Of a stretch of 64,000 nt of DNA, positions 32,313 through 44,743 are shown piece after piece. Location: assembly GCF_036884655.1 (NCBI RefSeq), contig NC_088347.1, forward strand, positions 14,579,501-14,643,500. The letters run 5' to 3'. The DNA comes from Musa acuminata AAA Group. Its lineage: Eukaryota > Streptophyta > Magnoliopsida > Zingiberales > Musaceae. A program made the translations under genes and the position numbers. The notes below the pieces were generated by a model. That model had not been told where the DNA came from, ran no database searches, and was given only the letters and a program-made list of their open reading frames with translations. Each line of letters begins with the position of its first letter. Position 1 is the first letter of the stretch.

Positions 32313-33737
32313 TGTTGAATATCGAATTTTGATGATGAAACCAATTGATAGTGTTTATGATCTAATCTGTGTTTTGAGTGACACAGGAAGCTTCGATCAG
32401 GGAGAGACAATTAAAGCAAGAAGAATCATGTTGGGCTAGAGTGGAACAAATCAGAAGATTGGACGTCGAGCTAGAGGATCAGTTGATGTATCGACAGAAG
32501 GCTTGGGATATGGGTTAGGGCATCGGGCTGAGGAGAACAAAAATTGCATCAAGGAAATCAGAGTTACAGAGGTCAATTGGCCCATTGGGCAATAGGCCAG
32601 AAGAGAGGACGATGCGCCAAAGAATCAGACGAGGCATCAATGAACCAATGATATGCCGGATAATATTTGATTTAGCTTTGTAAAATTTGTCTAGATCGAA
32701 GTAAGTTTTAGATGTAATTGGGTTAGAATTAAGCCAACTCAATTAGGAGCTAATTAGGCCCCACTTTAGGTTGTATTGGGCCAAGTGAAAGGCCCAAATA
32801 GTGGCCCAAATAGTGGCCCAAACTAGTGAAACCATTGGTGGCATAGTCTTCAAGACTGTGTTATGCAGTGGTATCGCTAGTCTAGTCGGTGGTACTGCCC
32901 AGACTCAGTCTCCGAGATAGTGTCAGGTGGTGGTATCGCCCAGACTCAGTCTCCGAGATAGTGTTAGGCGGTGGTATCTCCTAGACTCAATCTCTGAGAT
33001 AGTGTCAAGTGGTGGTACCACTAGTTTGGGCGATGTTACCACTCAAACATAGTTTTCTAAGTGATGGTACCGCTAGATTGGGCGGTGGTACTATCTAGTG
33101 TCAGTGCTACAAGCAGTGGTACCGCCCAACACTAGTGGTGGTACCGTTAGTACTCGGAAGACCCAGGATAAGACTAGTTTTGGCTCCAAGTTTGAATCCA
33201 TTTGGAACCTATAAATATCCCACTTATCCCTAGTTAAAATACACAAGCATGGAAAACTTAAAAGTGAGAAAACACTATAGCAATTACTTGAGAAATCTCC
33301 TCCTCTAGTTCTAAAGTTTAGAATTCTGCTTAGGGAGGAGTGAGTTCTTATAAAAGCTTATCTCCTAAACCTGTAAAAAGGAGAAGAGGGGTATAAAAGG
33401 ATAGTTAATCTTCGCTCATTTAAAAAAGATCATTAGTGGATGCTGGTGGCCTCGACTGAACAGGAATTGAGAGTGGATATAGGTCACGATGACCGAACCA
33501 CTATAAAACTCAATTTGTATTTCTGTTTAGCTTTTCATTCCCTTACTTCAAACTATCGTACTTGCTTACTACTTTCACTATGCTTTCGTACGCTTTCAAG
33601 TTAAACATATTTCCTATATGGGTTTTAATTTTTTATAAACAAGATTTCAGAACCAACGTCATTTTTATCCACTGCACTAATTCACCCCCCCCCCCCCGCC
33701 CCCCCCCCCCTCCCCAAGTGCTAACTCGATCCTAACA
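32313..33737 (+). repeat. Element C 3' LTR with expanded C-tract
   Basis: TGTTGAATATCG to CGATCCTAACA. TATAAATA at 33210-33217. U3 (about 32860-33150) contains several GGTGGTACCGCC/GGTGGTATCGCC copies alternating with AGACTCAGTCTCCGAGATAG. Near the end a C-rich run of about 34 bases (about 33685-33716) is broken by a G and a T. Confidence 0.9.
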
Positions 33738-33742
33738 CGTAA

Positions 33743-34454
33743 GTGAAGAAGAAGCTCTAAAAGAAGAAGAAAGCACTCAAGGCCACTTGAGACGATTCGA
33801 GTGCATCCGAAGATGAGGAGCAAACTAATAAAGAAGAGGTGGTGAACTACGCCTTGGTGGGTTTCGACAACGAGGTAAGTAACTCAACCAAAACCCCTTT
33901 AATTTACTATGAAATTACTTGATGTATTTCATGAGTTATTTTTAAATTAGTATATAAAATATAAAAAAAATTAGGGGAGATCATACTTCTCTTTCTAGTG
34001 ATTTTGAAAAATTTAAAAAATTGAGCATGACAATTGTATGTTAACTCCTTCCACTAAGTATCAAGAGTTAGACTCACTTAAGAAAGAAAATATAGCATTA
34101 CAATAAACTTTAGAAAAAAATTGAAATTGTTAGCAAATCATTAAACATGATTCTTGCCAAAAAGGATCATGATTGTAGAAAGGAAGGAATCAACTTTGTG
34201 AGTAACTACACTCAACAAAAGCCAACTACTTTTGTTAAAGGACTTACATTGCATGTTACCCCTAAGGTTAAGTGTAATTTTTGTGATAGATATGGTTATT
34301 TTATATATAAATATTTAATTAAAAAATATGACTCATAGATTGGTTTGAGTTCCTAAAAGAACTATAAATGACTTAATACCGACAATTAAGATAGATAGAT
34401 TCAATCATGAGGGACCCAAAGCTAAATGGGTACTTATAACAAACCCACCCTTCT
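33743..34454 (+). pseudogene. Element D: gag tail and gag-pol linker
   Basis: This continues D after element C. Lys-rich coding continues (KKKAL), then an NYALVGFDNEV phrase, then a possible splice-donor GAG|GTAAGT near 33875 and an YYEIT stop. Beyond it, 34147-34338 keeps ATTCTTGCCAAAAAGG and the reading NFVSNYTQQKPTTFVKG, which parallels IGFVSSSHQNPTTFVK of element I. A second Cys-rich phrase CNFCDRYGYF has lost its His. It ends at 34454 before the protease. Confidence 0.7.
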
Positions 34455-35038
34455 TGTCACATCCCGGATTTATAAAAAGAATAAAAATTAGTAATTTATT
34501 ATTTATAATTTACATAATAAACTCCCTCTTTTTTTTCATTTATTTTTAAATTTAAATCCTTCTATTTACAATAGTAAATTTTCTATTAATTAGAAAAATG
34601 ACCACATCTTCTTGGTAGGGTCACAAATCTCCTCCACCAAGCTTTAGATATATTACAAAGTAGTTAATTATTTTGAAAATAAATATAAGATAAAAACATA
34701 TCAGTAACTACATATGCGGGTAGGAACCTCAAAATAATCATTAAAATAATCTTCAATAATCATGAAATAAAAATAAATATCAATAATTCAATAAGAAATG
34801 ATAATATATTGATTCATCATAAAACTTATACATTAGAAAAATGATGATAATTTCTTACATAATAAACAAAATCATGCATCAACTACATGCAACACATACA
34901 TAATAACAAAGACATATATCACCCAACGGTGTACTCTCCCAAAAGCGGATGGAGAGGTATATTCCATAGGATGGATTCCTCCCAACAGCGGATAGAGATA
35001 ATCTATATCACACTCACAATAACGGATAGAGTGGTATC
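34455..35038 (+). repeat. Repeat H, left end
   Basis: AT-rich after TGTCACATCCCGG. Towards the right it has short repeated phrases around AGCGGATGGAGAGG and AGCGGATAGAGATA (34934-35000). It is interrupted at GTATC by element E and resumes at 41159 with related words (AACAATGGATGGAGGAACC). Confidence 0.5.
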
Positions 35039-36592
35039 TATTAAATCTTATATTTTGATGATGAAACCAATTGAAAAGTGTTTATGATTTAATCTGCTTT
35101 TTGAGTAACGCAGGATGCTTCGATCAGGGAGAGATAATTAAAGCAGGAAGAATCATGTTGGGCTGGAGGAATATGTCAGAAGATTAGACGTCGAGCTAGA
35201 GGATCGATCGACGTATCGACAGAAGGCTTCGGGCCATGGATTCGGGCATCGGGCCAAGAAGAGCAAATATTGTGCCAAGGATATCAGAGTTGCAGAGTCA
35301 ACTGGTCGATTGGGCAATAGGTCGGAAGAGAAGATGATGCATCGAAGAATCGGACGAAGTGTCGATGGACCAATGAAATGCCGGACGACATGATTTATGC
35401 TTAGTAAAAATTATCTAGATCGAAGTATGTTTTTATATATGCAGGATTAACTACGATAGCAATGCATAAAGCAAAATAAAGTCCTAGAGAAAAGAACGTG
35501 ATTTCGTTGGGAGTTCGAGAGTTCATCGGAAGTCCGGACGTTCGTCGGAAGTTCTGCTAGAACCAACCGAGAAGTCCAGGAGCTTGCCAAAGAAGCTCAT
35601 CGGAACTCACCAAAAAGATCATCGTGAAGTCCAGGATCTTGTTGGAAGTCCGCCGGAACATTGTCGAGAGATCATCGGAAGTTCACCGGAAAGATCGCCG
35701 GAAGCTTGCCGGAAGAAATCAAAGTTATCTTGCTTAGAATATGTCTTAGGAATCATAGTTAGCATATAATTGGAGTTGGGATTGGGAGGTAATACCATCA
35801 ACTCTGTTAGAGGCCAATTGGGCTCGAAGTTGGATTGGTTTGGGTTGGATTCAAGGCCCAACCATGGTGTTGAAACCTTGGCCGGCGGTGGCACCGCGTG
35901 GGGAATAGCACCCCAGGATTCCTAGGTGGTGATACTGCCAACAACAATGCTGCCAGTGGTGGTATCACCCCTATTCGACGGTGGTACCACCCAATACTAG
36001 ATCTTACGGTAGTAGTACCGCCTAAGAACGATGATGGTACCGCCAATACCTAGGAAACCTAGGATGAGACCTTTTTAGGCTCCAAGTTTGAATCAACTTG
36101 AAGCCTATAAATACCCCTCTCATCACTGGTTAACTTACACAAGCACAAAGAATTTAAAAAGAAAAAAATGCTGTAGAAATCTCTTATGAGAATCCTCCTA
36201 TAGTCTAAGTGTTAGAATAGTTTGAGAGATGAGTGAGTGCTTGTAAGGTTTGTCTCCTAAACGTAGTAAAAGGAGAAGAGGGGTGTAAGAAGAAAGTTGA
36301 TCTTCGCCTATTAAAGGAAGATCGATAGTGGATGTTGATGGCCTCGACGGAAGAGGAATCGGCAAAGTGGATATAGGTCACGACGACCGAACCACTCTAA
36401 AATATAGTTTGCATTTTACTTTGAGCAATTTATCTTTACTGCAAACTACTTTACCTCCTTACTTACTTTACATTCAATATGCTCTTACTTTGCTTTCAAA
36501 GTTAAGCATTTCCGAAATCGGTTTCATCATATAAAGAGATTTTTCGGAATCGATTTGAAAATGAATTTTACCACTGCACTAATTCACCCCTT
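35039..36592 (+). repeat. Element E 5' LTR, 3' end deleted
   Basis: It starts TATTAAATCTTATATTTTG (mutated TGTTGAATC) and ends abruptly at CTAATTCACCCC. TATAAATA at 36106-36113. GGTGGTACC-type repeats at about 35880-36050. Confidence 0.88.
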
Positions 36593-37521
36593 CGACTTTC
36601 AAGAGAGACTTTCTCTCATTCGTCCTTCCTTTTTCAATGGATGAACTACACTTATTGGAAAACTCGAATGAGAGTTTTCTTGCTTTCGATTGATTTAAAT
36701 TTATGGAATATAGTCGAAAACAGATTTTAAAGGTCTTTTTTTCCATTGAACAATTGGAATGATTTGGAGAAAACTTTTTCTTTAAATGCTAGAGCTATGA
36801 ATGCTCTATTTTGTGCCTTAGATAAAAACGAGTTTAATCGGGTTTCTACTTGCGAAACAGCTTTTGACATTTGTCATATTCTTGAAACCACTCATGAAGG
36901 CACAAGTAGATTAAAAGTTTTGAAGGCCAATTTTTAATGCATGATTTTGAACTATTTCGAATGAAGCCGAGCGAAACCATTGTTGACATGTATACCGGTT
37001 TTACAGATGTCGTCAATAGTTTAAAAGCTCTTGGTAAATGCTTTTCTAATTTTAAACTCGTTAACAATATTTTACGATTGCTTTCTAAAAATTAGGATTC
37101 GAAAATAACGGCTATTTAAGAATAAAAAAATTTGAATACTTTTTTGATCGAAGAACTTATCAGGTCTCTAATGACCTATGAAATGACATGCAATGCACAT
37201 GAAGAACTTGAGAACTACTTTCCAAATGACAAGAAGGATTTCGAACTAAGAACAATCGAAGACCACTCGAGTATAAGCTCAAGTGATAGTGAACTTGAAC
37301 TCTTCACTATGAAATTTAAAAAATTCATAAAACAAAAATTAAAGAACAAAAAGAATATAACTACTTGCTATAAATGCAAGAAGAAGAAGGTGACTTTGGA
37401 TGAATCGAGCTCCTCCAAAGACAAGGAAAAAATCAACAAAGGCGAGGTGGCAAACTACGCCTTAACAGCTTTCGACGATGAGGTAATCAAAATGCCTTTA
37501 ATTTATTTTGAAATTACATAA
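36593..37521 (+). pseudogene. gag: gag of element E, decayed and 5'-truncated
   Basis: It enters at the phrase coding FQER, followed by NYTYWKTRMRVF, then LNARAMNALFCALDKNEFNRVSTCETAFDI at 36780-36870. Frameshifts and stops follow. The last 129 codons (37132-37521) are open and end YFEIT. The knuckle site reads CYKCKKKK, so two Cys remain but the His and third Cys are gone. Confidence 0.85.
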
Positions 37522-39550
37522 TATTTTTCATGAGTTATTTTAAATTTAGGTTAGAATTAATTTTCTTGAAAATTACATGTTTAATAATGAAAATGCAAAC
37601 AATTAGGAATCATGCTTATCATTCTAGTAATTTTAAAAATATTCATTAAAATTACATGTTTATAATAAACAAAATAATTTTGATTAAAAATATCTTATGA
37701 AATCATGTTTGATTATATCATGCCTAATAAATTTATTTTTCAAAATTATGTATGATGATTCTTACCATAATGAAAGTTACTTTTTCGGTTTTAAAAATGA
37801 TGCATGATTTGATTTAGTATAAATGAAAAAAGGCATGCTTATATGAAATAATGTAAGTATCATACTTGATGATTTTATATTTAAATTATGCATGATGATT
37901 TGAAGTAACGATGATTTTTGGGTAATTTATGGTTTATTGATCTTGATGATTTCTATTATGAGATTTACTCTTTCGATTTTAAACCATGATGTTTTGTTTT
38001 CATACGAGAAACTTGAGCATGCTTATATGAAATAAATTACATAAATTAAAACAACTAAAAAGAGAAAAGTATTTTTTTTAAAAAATTATTTTTATCTATC
38101 TTATCGATTTTTCACTAAGAGATTAATAAAGTTGTTTACGTCATTTTGAATCTCTTGAAAGTAATTTTGATGATTTGATGATTTGAATTTGAATGAGCTT
38201 TATTTTGATTTTTTGAAATTTATAACTTGAGATTTCTTATGCATAAATCAAGATATTATATCATTTGATCTCCTAAGAATTCTTTTTGTTATTTATTTAA
38301 GAGGAGATTTGTTAAAATGAATCATGGTGTCTCTTGATATTTACAATTTATCTTCATTATTTGTGTATCTCATCACCAAAATTCTCTTGATATTTTTCAT
38401 GTGATGATATGAAATTATGCATGAAAATACTCGTGATATCATTTTGATGCATACAAATGAGAAGTTACGATCATACATGGTAAGATGTAATTTGACAAAT
38501 TGATACCATCATGATGTGAAATATTTATGATTTGGAATGATGCATGCAATACTTATGCTTTTTATTATGATGATGTATGTGATGTATTGCATATGATGTG
38601 AATCATGATTGAAATTGCTTTGACTTGAATTCAAGGTTTATCTCAATTATGGTATTTTAAACTAAGAATAAATACTTTATCTTTATCATGATTTGAAAAT
38701 CATTGTAAAAGAAAAAATAAATACAAAACTGTATTCTTCTATTCTTTTTTACAATGATAAAGGGGGAGAAATATTGCTAGCTCAAGATACAAAATTTGGA
38801 AACTTGCATATTGTAAAAGAAGCAAACTTGCTAGCTTACTCAAATCAAAAGAGAAGCAAGAAGTGCTATCTTGCAAATCTCGAGACATACAAATGCAAAC
38901 TTGAAAAATTTATAATTTTGCACATAATTAAAATTTATGATGATTTGGTGATTATACATGTTCTAAAAAGTTGTAAGATTCACTAGTTTGCATGAGGTAG
39001 AACTTGCTATCTCGAACATCACCAAGAAGTGCTATGTTGCCTATCTCAAGAAGCAAAAAAAAGTTAACTTGCACATCTAGCAAAACTTATATTTCAAGAA
39101 GCAAGAGTTGCTTTCTTGAACATCTCAAATTTGCTAGCTTGCATGTTTTAAAATGTTGTAAAATTTTTGCTAGCTTGTATGTTGTAAACTTGCTATCTTA
39201 TTACCTAGTGGTATCTAAAACTTGATAGCTTGCATGATGTAACACTTGCTAAATTTTCTAGCTTACAAATTACATGATGATAAAACTTGATATTATGTTT
39301 TTCATGTAATGATTTGAACTTATATCTCAAACACTTGATAGAGGGAACTTCTCCTTTTTGTTGATGACAAAGGGGGAGAAGTATGATCATATTATACATG
39401 ATGACATGTTGCAAATATTCATGATGAAATTTGCAATGACTTGAATTCAACTTGAATTCAAGGTTCTATCAATATGGCATATTAATAGGGAGAGTTTGTT
39501 TAAACTCTAGGAGTTAAGGTTAACTCCGTCATCAATTGGTTGTCATCATA
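37522..39550 (+). other. Non-coding internal region of element E
   Basis: AT-rich. Polypurine tracts at about 38757-38769 and 39367-39380. GCTAGCTTGC/GCTATCTTGC repeats at 38775-39260. No pol or env-like frame. Confidence 0.75.
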
Positions 39551-39564
39551 AAAAAGGAGGAGAT
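39551..39564 (+). other. Terminal polypurine tract, element E
   Basis: AAAAAAGGAGGAGAT precedes the 3' LTR start TGTTGAATC. Confidence 0.8.
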
Positions 39565-41153
39565 TGTTGAATCTTGGATTTTGATGATGAAACTAATTGA
39601 TAAATATTTATGGTTTAATCTGTATTTTGAGTGACATAGGATGCTTTAATTAGGGAAAGACAATTAAAGCAGGAAGAATCATATTGGGCCGGAAAAACAT
39701 GTTAGAAGATTGGACGTCGAGCTGGAGGATCGGTCGACGTATCGACAGAAGGCTTCGGGCTATGGATTCGGGCATCGAGCAAATAAGAGCAAATATTGCC
39801 CCAAGGATATCGGAGTTGTGGAGTCAATTGGCCGATTGGACAATAGGCCACAAGAGAGGACGATGTGCCGAAGAATCGGACGAAGCATCGATGGACCAAT
39901 GACATGCTGGACGACATGATTCATGCTTAGTAATAATTATCTAGATCGAAGTATGTTTTTATGTGTCCAGGATTACCTACGATAGCAAGGCATAAAGCAA
40001 AATGAAGTCTCGGAGAAAAGAACATGATTTCGTTGGGAGTTCGAGAGTTCGTTGGAAGTCTAGACGTTCGTCGAAAGTTCTGCCAAAACCAACCAAGAAG
40101 TCCAGGAGCTTGCCAAAGAAGCTCATCAGAACTCGCCAAGAAGATCATCATGAAGTCCAGAAGCTTGCCGAAAGTCTGTCGGAACATTACTGAGAGATCG
40201 TCGGAAGTTCGCCGGAAGCTCGTAGGAAGAAATTGAACTTATCTTACTTAGAATATGTCTTAGGAATCATAGTTAGCACATAATTGGAGTTGGGATTGGG
40301 AGGTACTACCATCAACTCTGTTAGAGGCCAACTGGGCCCGAAGTTGGACTAGTTTGGGCCGGATTCAAGGCCCAACTAGGGTGCTAAAACCTTGGCCAGC
40401 GATGGTATCGCCAGGGTCGAAGGTTGCACCGCTTGGGGAACAACACCCCAGGATTCCTGGGTGGTGGTACCACCGATAGCAATACTACCAGTAGTGGTAC
40501 CGCCCCTATTTGGTAGTGGTACCGCCTAGTACCTGATCCTGCGGTGATAGTACCACCCAGGAACAACGGTGGTGTCACTAGTACCCAGGAAACGTGGGAT
40601 GAGACCTTTTTAAGCTCCAAGTTTGAATCAATTTAAAGCCTATAAATACCCCTCTCATTCTTGGTTAACTTACATAAGCACAGAGAATTCAGAAAGGAAA
40701 AAACGTCGTAGAAATCTCTTGTGAGAATCTTCCTCTAGTCTAAGTGTTAGAATAATTTGAGAGAGGTGTAAGTGCTTGTAAGGGTTGTCTCCTAAACCCG
40801 GTAAAAGGAGAAGAGGGGTTTAAGAAGGAGGTTGATCTTTACCTATTAAAGGAAGATCGATAGTGGATGCCGATGGCCTCGATGGAAGAGGAATTGACAA
40901 AGTGGATGTAGGTCACGACGACCGAACCACTCTAAAATCTGGTTTGCATTTTACTTTGAGCAATTTATCTTTACTACAAACCACTTTACCTCCTTACTTG
41001 CTTTACATTCAATACGCTCTTACTTTGCTTTCAAATTAAGCATTTCCGAAATCGGTTTCATCATACGAAGGGATTTTTTGAAACTGATTTGAAAATGAAT
41101 TTTACCACTGTACTAATTCACCCCCTCCTCTTAGTGCTGACTCATTTCTAACA
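39565..41153 (+). repeat. Element E 3' LTR
   Basis: 1589 bp, TGTTGAATCTTGG to CTCATTTCTAACA. TATAAATA at 40641-40648. GGTGGTACC repeats at about 40395-40575. Confidence 0.92.
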
Positions 41154-41158
41154 GTATC

Positions 41159-42842
41159 CCCACCCGCCCAAGTGGGGACATGTTCCTCCCAACAATGGAT
41201 GGAGGAACCATCTAATCATCACGTTTGATGGCCCGCTAATCTATGAAGGGAATTGCTATACCTGCCCTTAGCAGGGATACATAAACATCCATGATCATTC
41301 ATTTACACTCATCCATTCACCAACGCATGCATCAACAAATTAATATGATTAAATATTATGAGAGATCATACTTGATGTAAATCTACTAGACTATGTTCAT
41401 TGGTAGCTCCGCATTATGATGGGCCCGCAGCTCCTTTCATAGGTTACACTTCCAATGTGAACTACTAGCCTAGTCACATCAACTACATAATAATAATCAT
41501 ATTAATATCATAAACTTGAGAAAAGTAGAAAATCAATAATCATTTTTAGATGATATCTCCAAATAAATTCTTTAAATTCATCAAATCATAAAGGCATGAA
41601 ACATCAATCTCTCAATAGTCCTCAATCAACTAAAACTCTAATTAGAATATCTCAATTGATATAAACCAAACTCAATTTGATTCTGACGTAATGGAACCAA
41701 TCTTAAATCCTTATAAAACCAATCTGAAATCACCCTAGACTAGTGTAATTTAGATTTGATTGATCTCGATTAAGTTAAATAGGTTTGAACTAGTAAAGTT
41801 AGTTTGGAATCATCCTAAATCGGCTTTAACCGATTAAACCTGTTTGATTTAGTCAATTAATGAGCTCAAACCAATAAAGAGAAAATAGCCCACCTGAGTC
41901 TTGGACAGGTCACATGTGCTGCACATGCCTACTCCAAGTAATAGGTTGAGTTGAGGTATAATGGGCTAAATAGAGGAGCAATGATGTATTTAATGGCAAT
42001 CACATAGTTGGGTAGGCTTAACTTCATGGACTAAGCTAACCATCACTTATAAGTTGGGCTAAGACTTACTACTAAACTAAGCTATGCTTCGCTCGTAAGT
42101 TGGTCGTACTTAGACACATATGTTGGGGTCGTATTTAACAATATGGATTGGGTAGTACCTAGTCGCAAGAGCTGGCTTATGCTTGGCTGCGTGGTCGGGT
42201 TGTACCTTGCCACATGAGCTGTGTCATTCCTAGTCACACGGGCTAGGTTGTACTTAGCCATATGAGTTAGATCGTACATGACCACATGGGCTGAATCAAT
42301 CCGTTCTAACAGATTAACCTAACTCAAGTCAGACCCCAATTAGACTCTGCTTATCAAATTAAATTTTAATATTTAAAATTATTAAAGAATAAATCAAATC
42401 CTTTAATTAAAAAATTTAAATTCATGATCTTAAATTTAAAACTAATTACATTATAGAATTTCACATATAATTCTTAAAACATAGATATATCTAATTAAAT
42501 AAATTAGAACTATTATGCTAATTCAAAAATAATAATTTTAATAATTAAATCAATATTAAAATTCACTTAAGCTTAAGAGATCAATATAAATCAAATATTC
42601 ATTCTAACATCATAAATCAATTATTATTATTTACTAATCATGAAATTTCGAAATTAAAATATCATCATGCATTATAAAATTATAACAATCTCAATATTAA
42701 GATTTCAAAATATGAATTAAAGCTAATTAAAAAAGAAAGGATCCTACCTCTCCTCATCCATCATTTCCTCCTCGATATCATCTTATTGGAAAGTCCTCTC
42801 CTCAATTCTCCCATGTTAAGGGAGAAATTATATATGATTACA
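41159..42842 (+). repeat. Repeat H, first LTR-like copy continued
   Basis: Moderate GC at first (41159-41300), then AT-rich, with a degenerate tandem repeat of about 25 bp at 42098-42293. The part from about 42230 to 42842 is duplicated at 44023. Confidence 0.5.
42098..42293 (+). repeat. Degenerate tandem repeat of about 25 bp
   Basis: About eight diverged units of the form GGTTGTACTTAGCCACATGAGCT. The 67-codon minus-strand frame across it just reflects the repeat. One and a half units remain in the second H copy at 44023. Confidence 0.75.
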
Positions 42843-44022
42843 TTTCTCCCTCACTTAATAGAAATTTAGTCCCCAAATTTGATTAAAAATAATATTAATC
42901 AATATAGTTAGCTCTTGAAATACTAAGTCAATTGACAAAACTATATTAGCTTGAAAAATATTTAGATTTAATGTGTCACTCGAAAATGTTTAACTCAAAA
43001 GATATATATATTTTTAACATAAAATATATGACAAATTAATGAAACTTATTGAATAAATTTAGTTTTAGATTACGCATGACAAGTATATCAAATTTTATAT
43101 TTGATAAATCAATACAATTTTTAAGTTTTAAAAATTGATTGATTGTTGAGTTGCAACTCAACAATAAAATACAATTGAAATGATGAAAATTTATCCAACT
43201 ATTTAACATATATATTTTTTATAATTTCAAATTATTTATATATTATATGTGTCAAAAAAATAAAATTATATTTAATTCTCATTTGATCTCATCATTGAAT
43301 TAAACAAATGATATCTTTAATTAATTTGATATTAAATCAAAACTCTATTCAAATTAATTACTCAAACAATTAAGTTTAAATATCAATGTATAATCAAATT
43401 TATTCAACTTCAAAGGTACATATTTTATTAATGTCAACAATAATTTCTACAAACCACCCTAGCACATGTAAAATCTAATCCTAATTTTAAGAATAATATA
43501 CGCTATCAAAAATTTTAAAGGTAAATACTTTTTAATTTATATTTTTAAAAGATCTTACAAAATATTTGTACCTAAAATTATCAAAACTTTTACATATGAG
43601 AGAATACTTGAAACTTAGTATAATCTTCTATTAGTACAACTAGATATTTTAACTATGAACATTCATAACAATGTCTGACAAAATAAAAAAAAATTAATTA
43701 TCGATCCAAAAGAAACCACACAATAAGTAACAAATATGTTTTATTAATTTACCCTATTCATAATTATAGATAAAATAATATTCAAGAACAACGAGTAACA
43801 AAAATAATATTTCAAACTATAGTAAAAATTATGTCAAACTTCCTATGTATATAATTTACATTAAATAATAAAATTATATAAATGAATTTTAGATCCCCTA
43901 CACGAAAATGATATGATCAAAATAATAAATGCTATAAGACTAATGTAATAAACTTAATTTATTTACTTTTTATAAAATAAAATAAAAATCTAACTAACTT
44001 ACTTCATGTAATATTTCTAGTT
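42843..44022. other. AT-rich DNA between the two H copies
   Basis: About 1.2 kb of AT-rich sequence with no reading frame, no recognisable repeat domain and no primer site next to 42842. It may be the eroded interior of H. Confidence 0.35.
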
Positions 44023-44743
44023 AGATGGCCACATGAGCTAGATCGTACATGACCACATTGGTTGAGTCAATCCGTTCTGATAGATTAACCTAACACAAGT
44101 CAGACCCTAATTAGATTCTGCTTGTCAAATTAAATTTTAATATTTAAAATTATTAAAGAATAACTCAAATCCTTTAATTAAAAAATTTAAATTCATGATC
44201 TTAAATTTAAAACTAATTACATTATAGAATTTCACACATAATTTTTAAAATATAGATATATCTAATAAAATAAATTAGAACTATTATGCTAATTCGAAAA
44301 TAAGAATTTTAATAATTAAATCATTATTAAAATTCACTTAAGCTTAAGAGATCAATATAAATCAAATATTTATTCTAACATCACAAATCATTTATTATTA
44401 TTTACTAATTATGAAAATTTGAAATTAAAACATCATCATGCATTATAAAATTATAATAATCTCAACATTAAGATTTCAAAACATAAATTAAAACTAGTTA
44501 AAAAAGAATAGATCTTACTTCTCCTCAACTATCCTTTCCTTGATACATCTCCTCGAGAAGTCCTATCATCATTCCTCCCATTGTTAGGCTTAGTAAGGAA
44601 TGAGAGAAGAGTAGCCCCTTTTATATTAGAGAAAATGAGATCTTCCTAAAAGATAAGTAATAATTTAATTTTTATTTTTAATTTATTTTTATTTTTCTTT
44701 CACACACAAAGAGAGAAATATAATATTCATTTATTATACTTCA
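44023..44743 (+). repeat. Repeat H, second copy (truncated), left part
   Basis: It begins GATGGCCACATGAGCTAGAT, matching the region near 42250, and stays alignable with 42250-42790. It then has CCTTTTATATTAGAG (44617-44631), a possible TATA region. It is interrupted at CTTCA by element F and continues at 60464. Confidence 0.65.

Larger units (their letters stand above)
28013..33737 (+). mobile_element. Element C: older gag-only Sirevirus-like element
   Basis: TSD CGTAA at 28008-28012 and 33738-33742. 5' LTR 28013-29302 (1290 bp), primer site, decayed gag, about 2 kb of non-coding DNA, 3' LTR 32313-33737 (1425 bp). The LTRs differ at many sites and in length, so C is much older than B or G. 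There is no 18-bp array. U3 carries GGTGGTACCGCC-type repeats instead of the GC-rich minisatellite. Confidence 0.92.
7490..34454 (+). mobile_element. Element D: old Sirevirus-type copia remnant, host of A and C
   Basis: D survives in pieces: 7490-8227 (LTR left part), 26774-28012 (LTR right part and gag) and 33743-34454 (gag end and the gag-pol linker). A interrupts it at 8227 and C at 28012. Its start TGTTAAATATC resembles TGTTGAATCTC of the younger family members. The LTR-gag junction near 27240 has lost the LTR end and primer site. The 3' part ends at 34454, where repeat H starts, so pol and the 3' LTR are absent. Unlike A, B, C, E, F and G, it keeps a perfect CCHC knuckle and sequence beyond gag homologous to element I, so it descends from a pol-bearing element. 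Confidence 0.75.
35039..41153 (+). mobile_element. Element E: old gag-only Sirevirus-like element lacking its primer site
   Basis: TSD GTATC at 35034-35038 and 41154-41158. 5' LTR 35039 to about 36592, decayed gag, non-coding region, polypurine tract 39551-39564, 3' LTR 39565-41153 (1589 bp). A deletion removed the end of the 5' LTR, the primer site and the gag start, so E cannot prime reverse transcription now. No pol. Confidence 0.92.
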
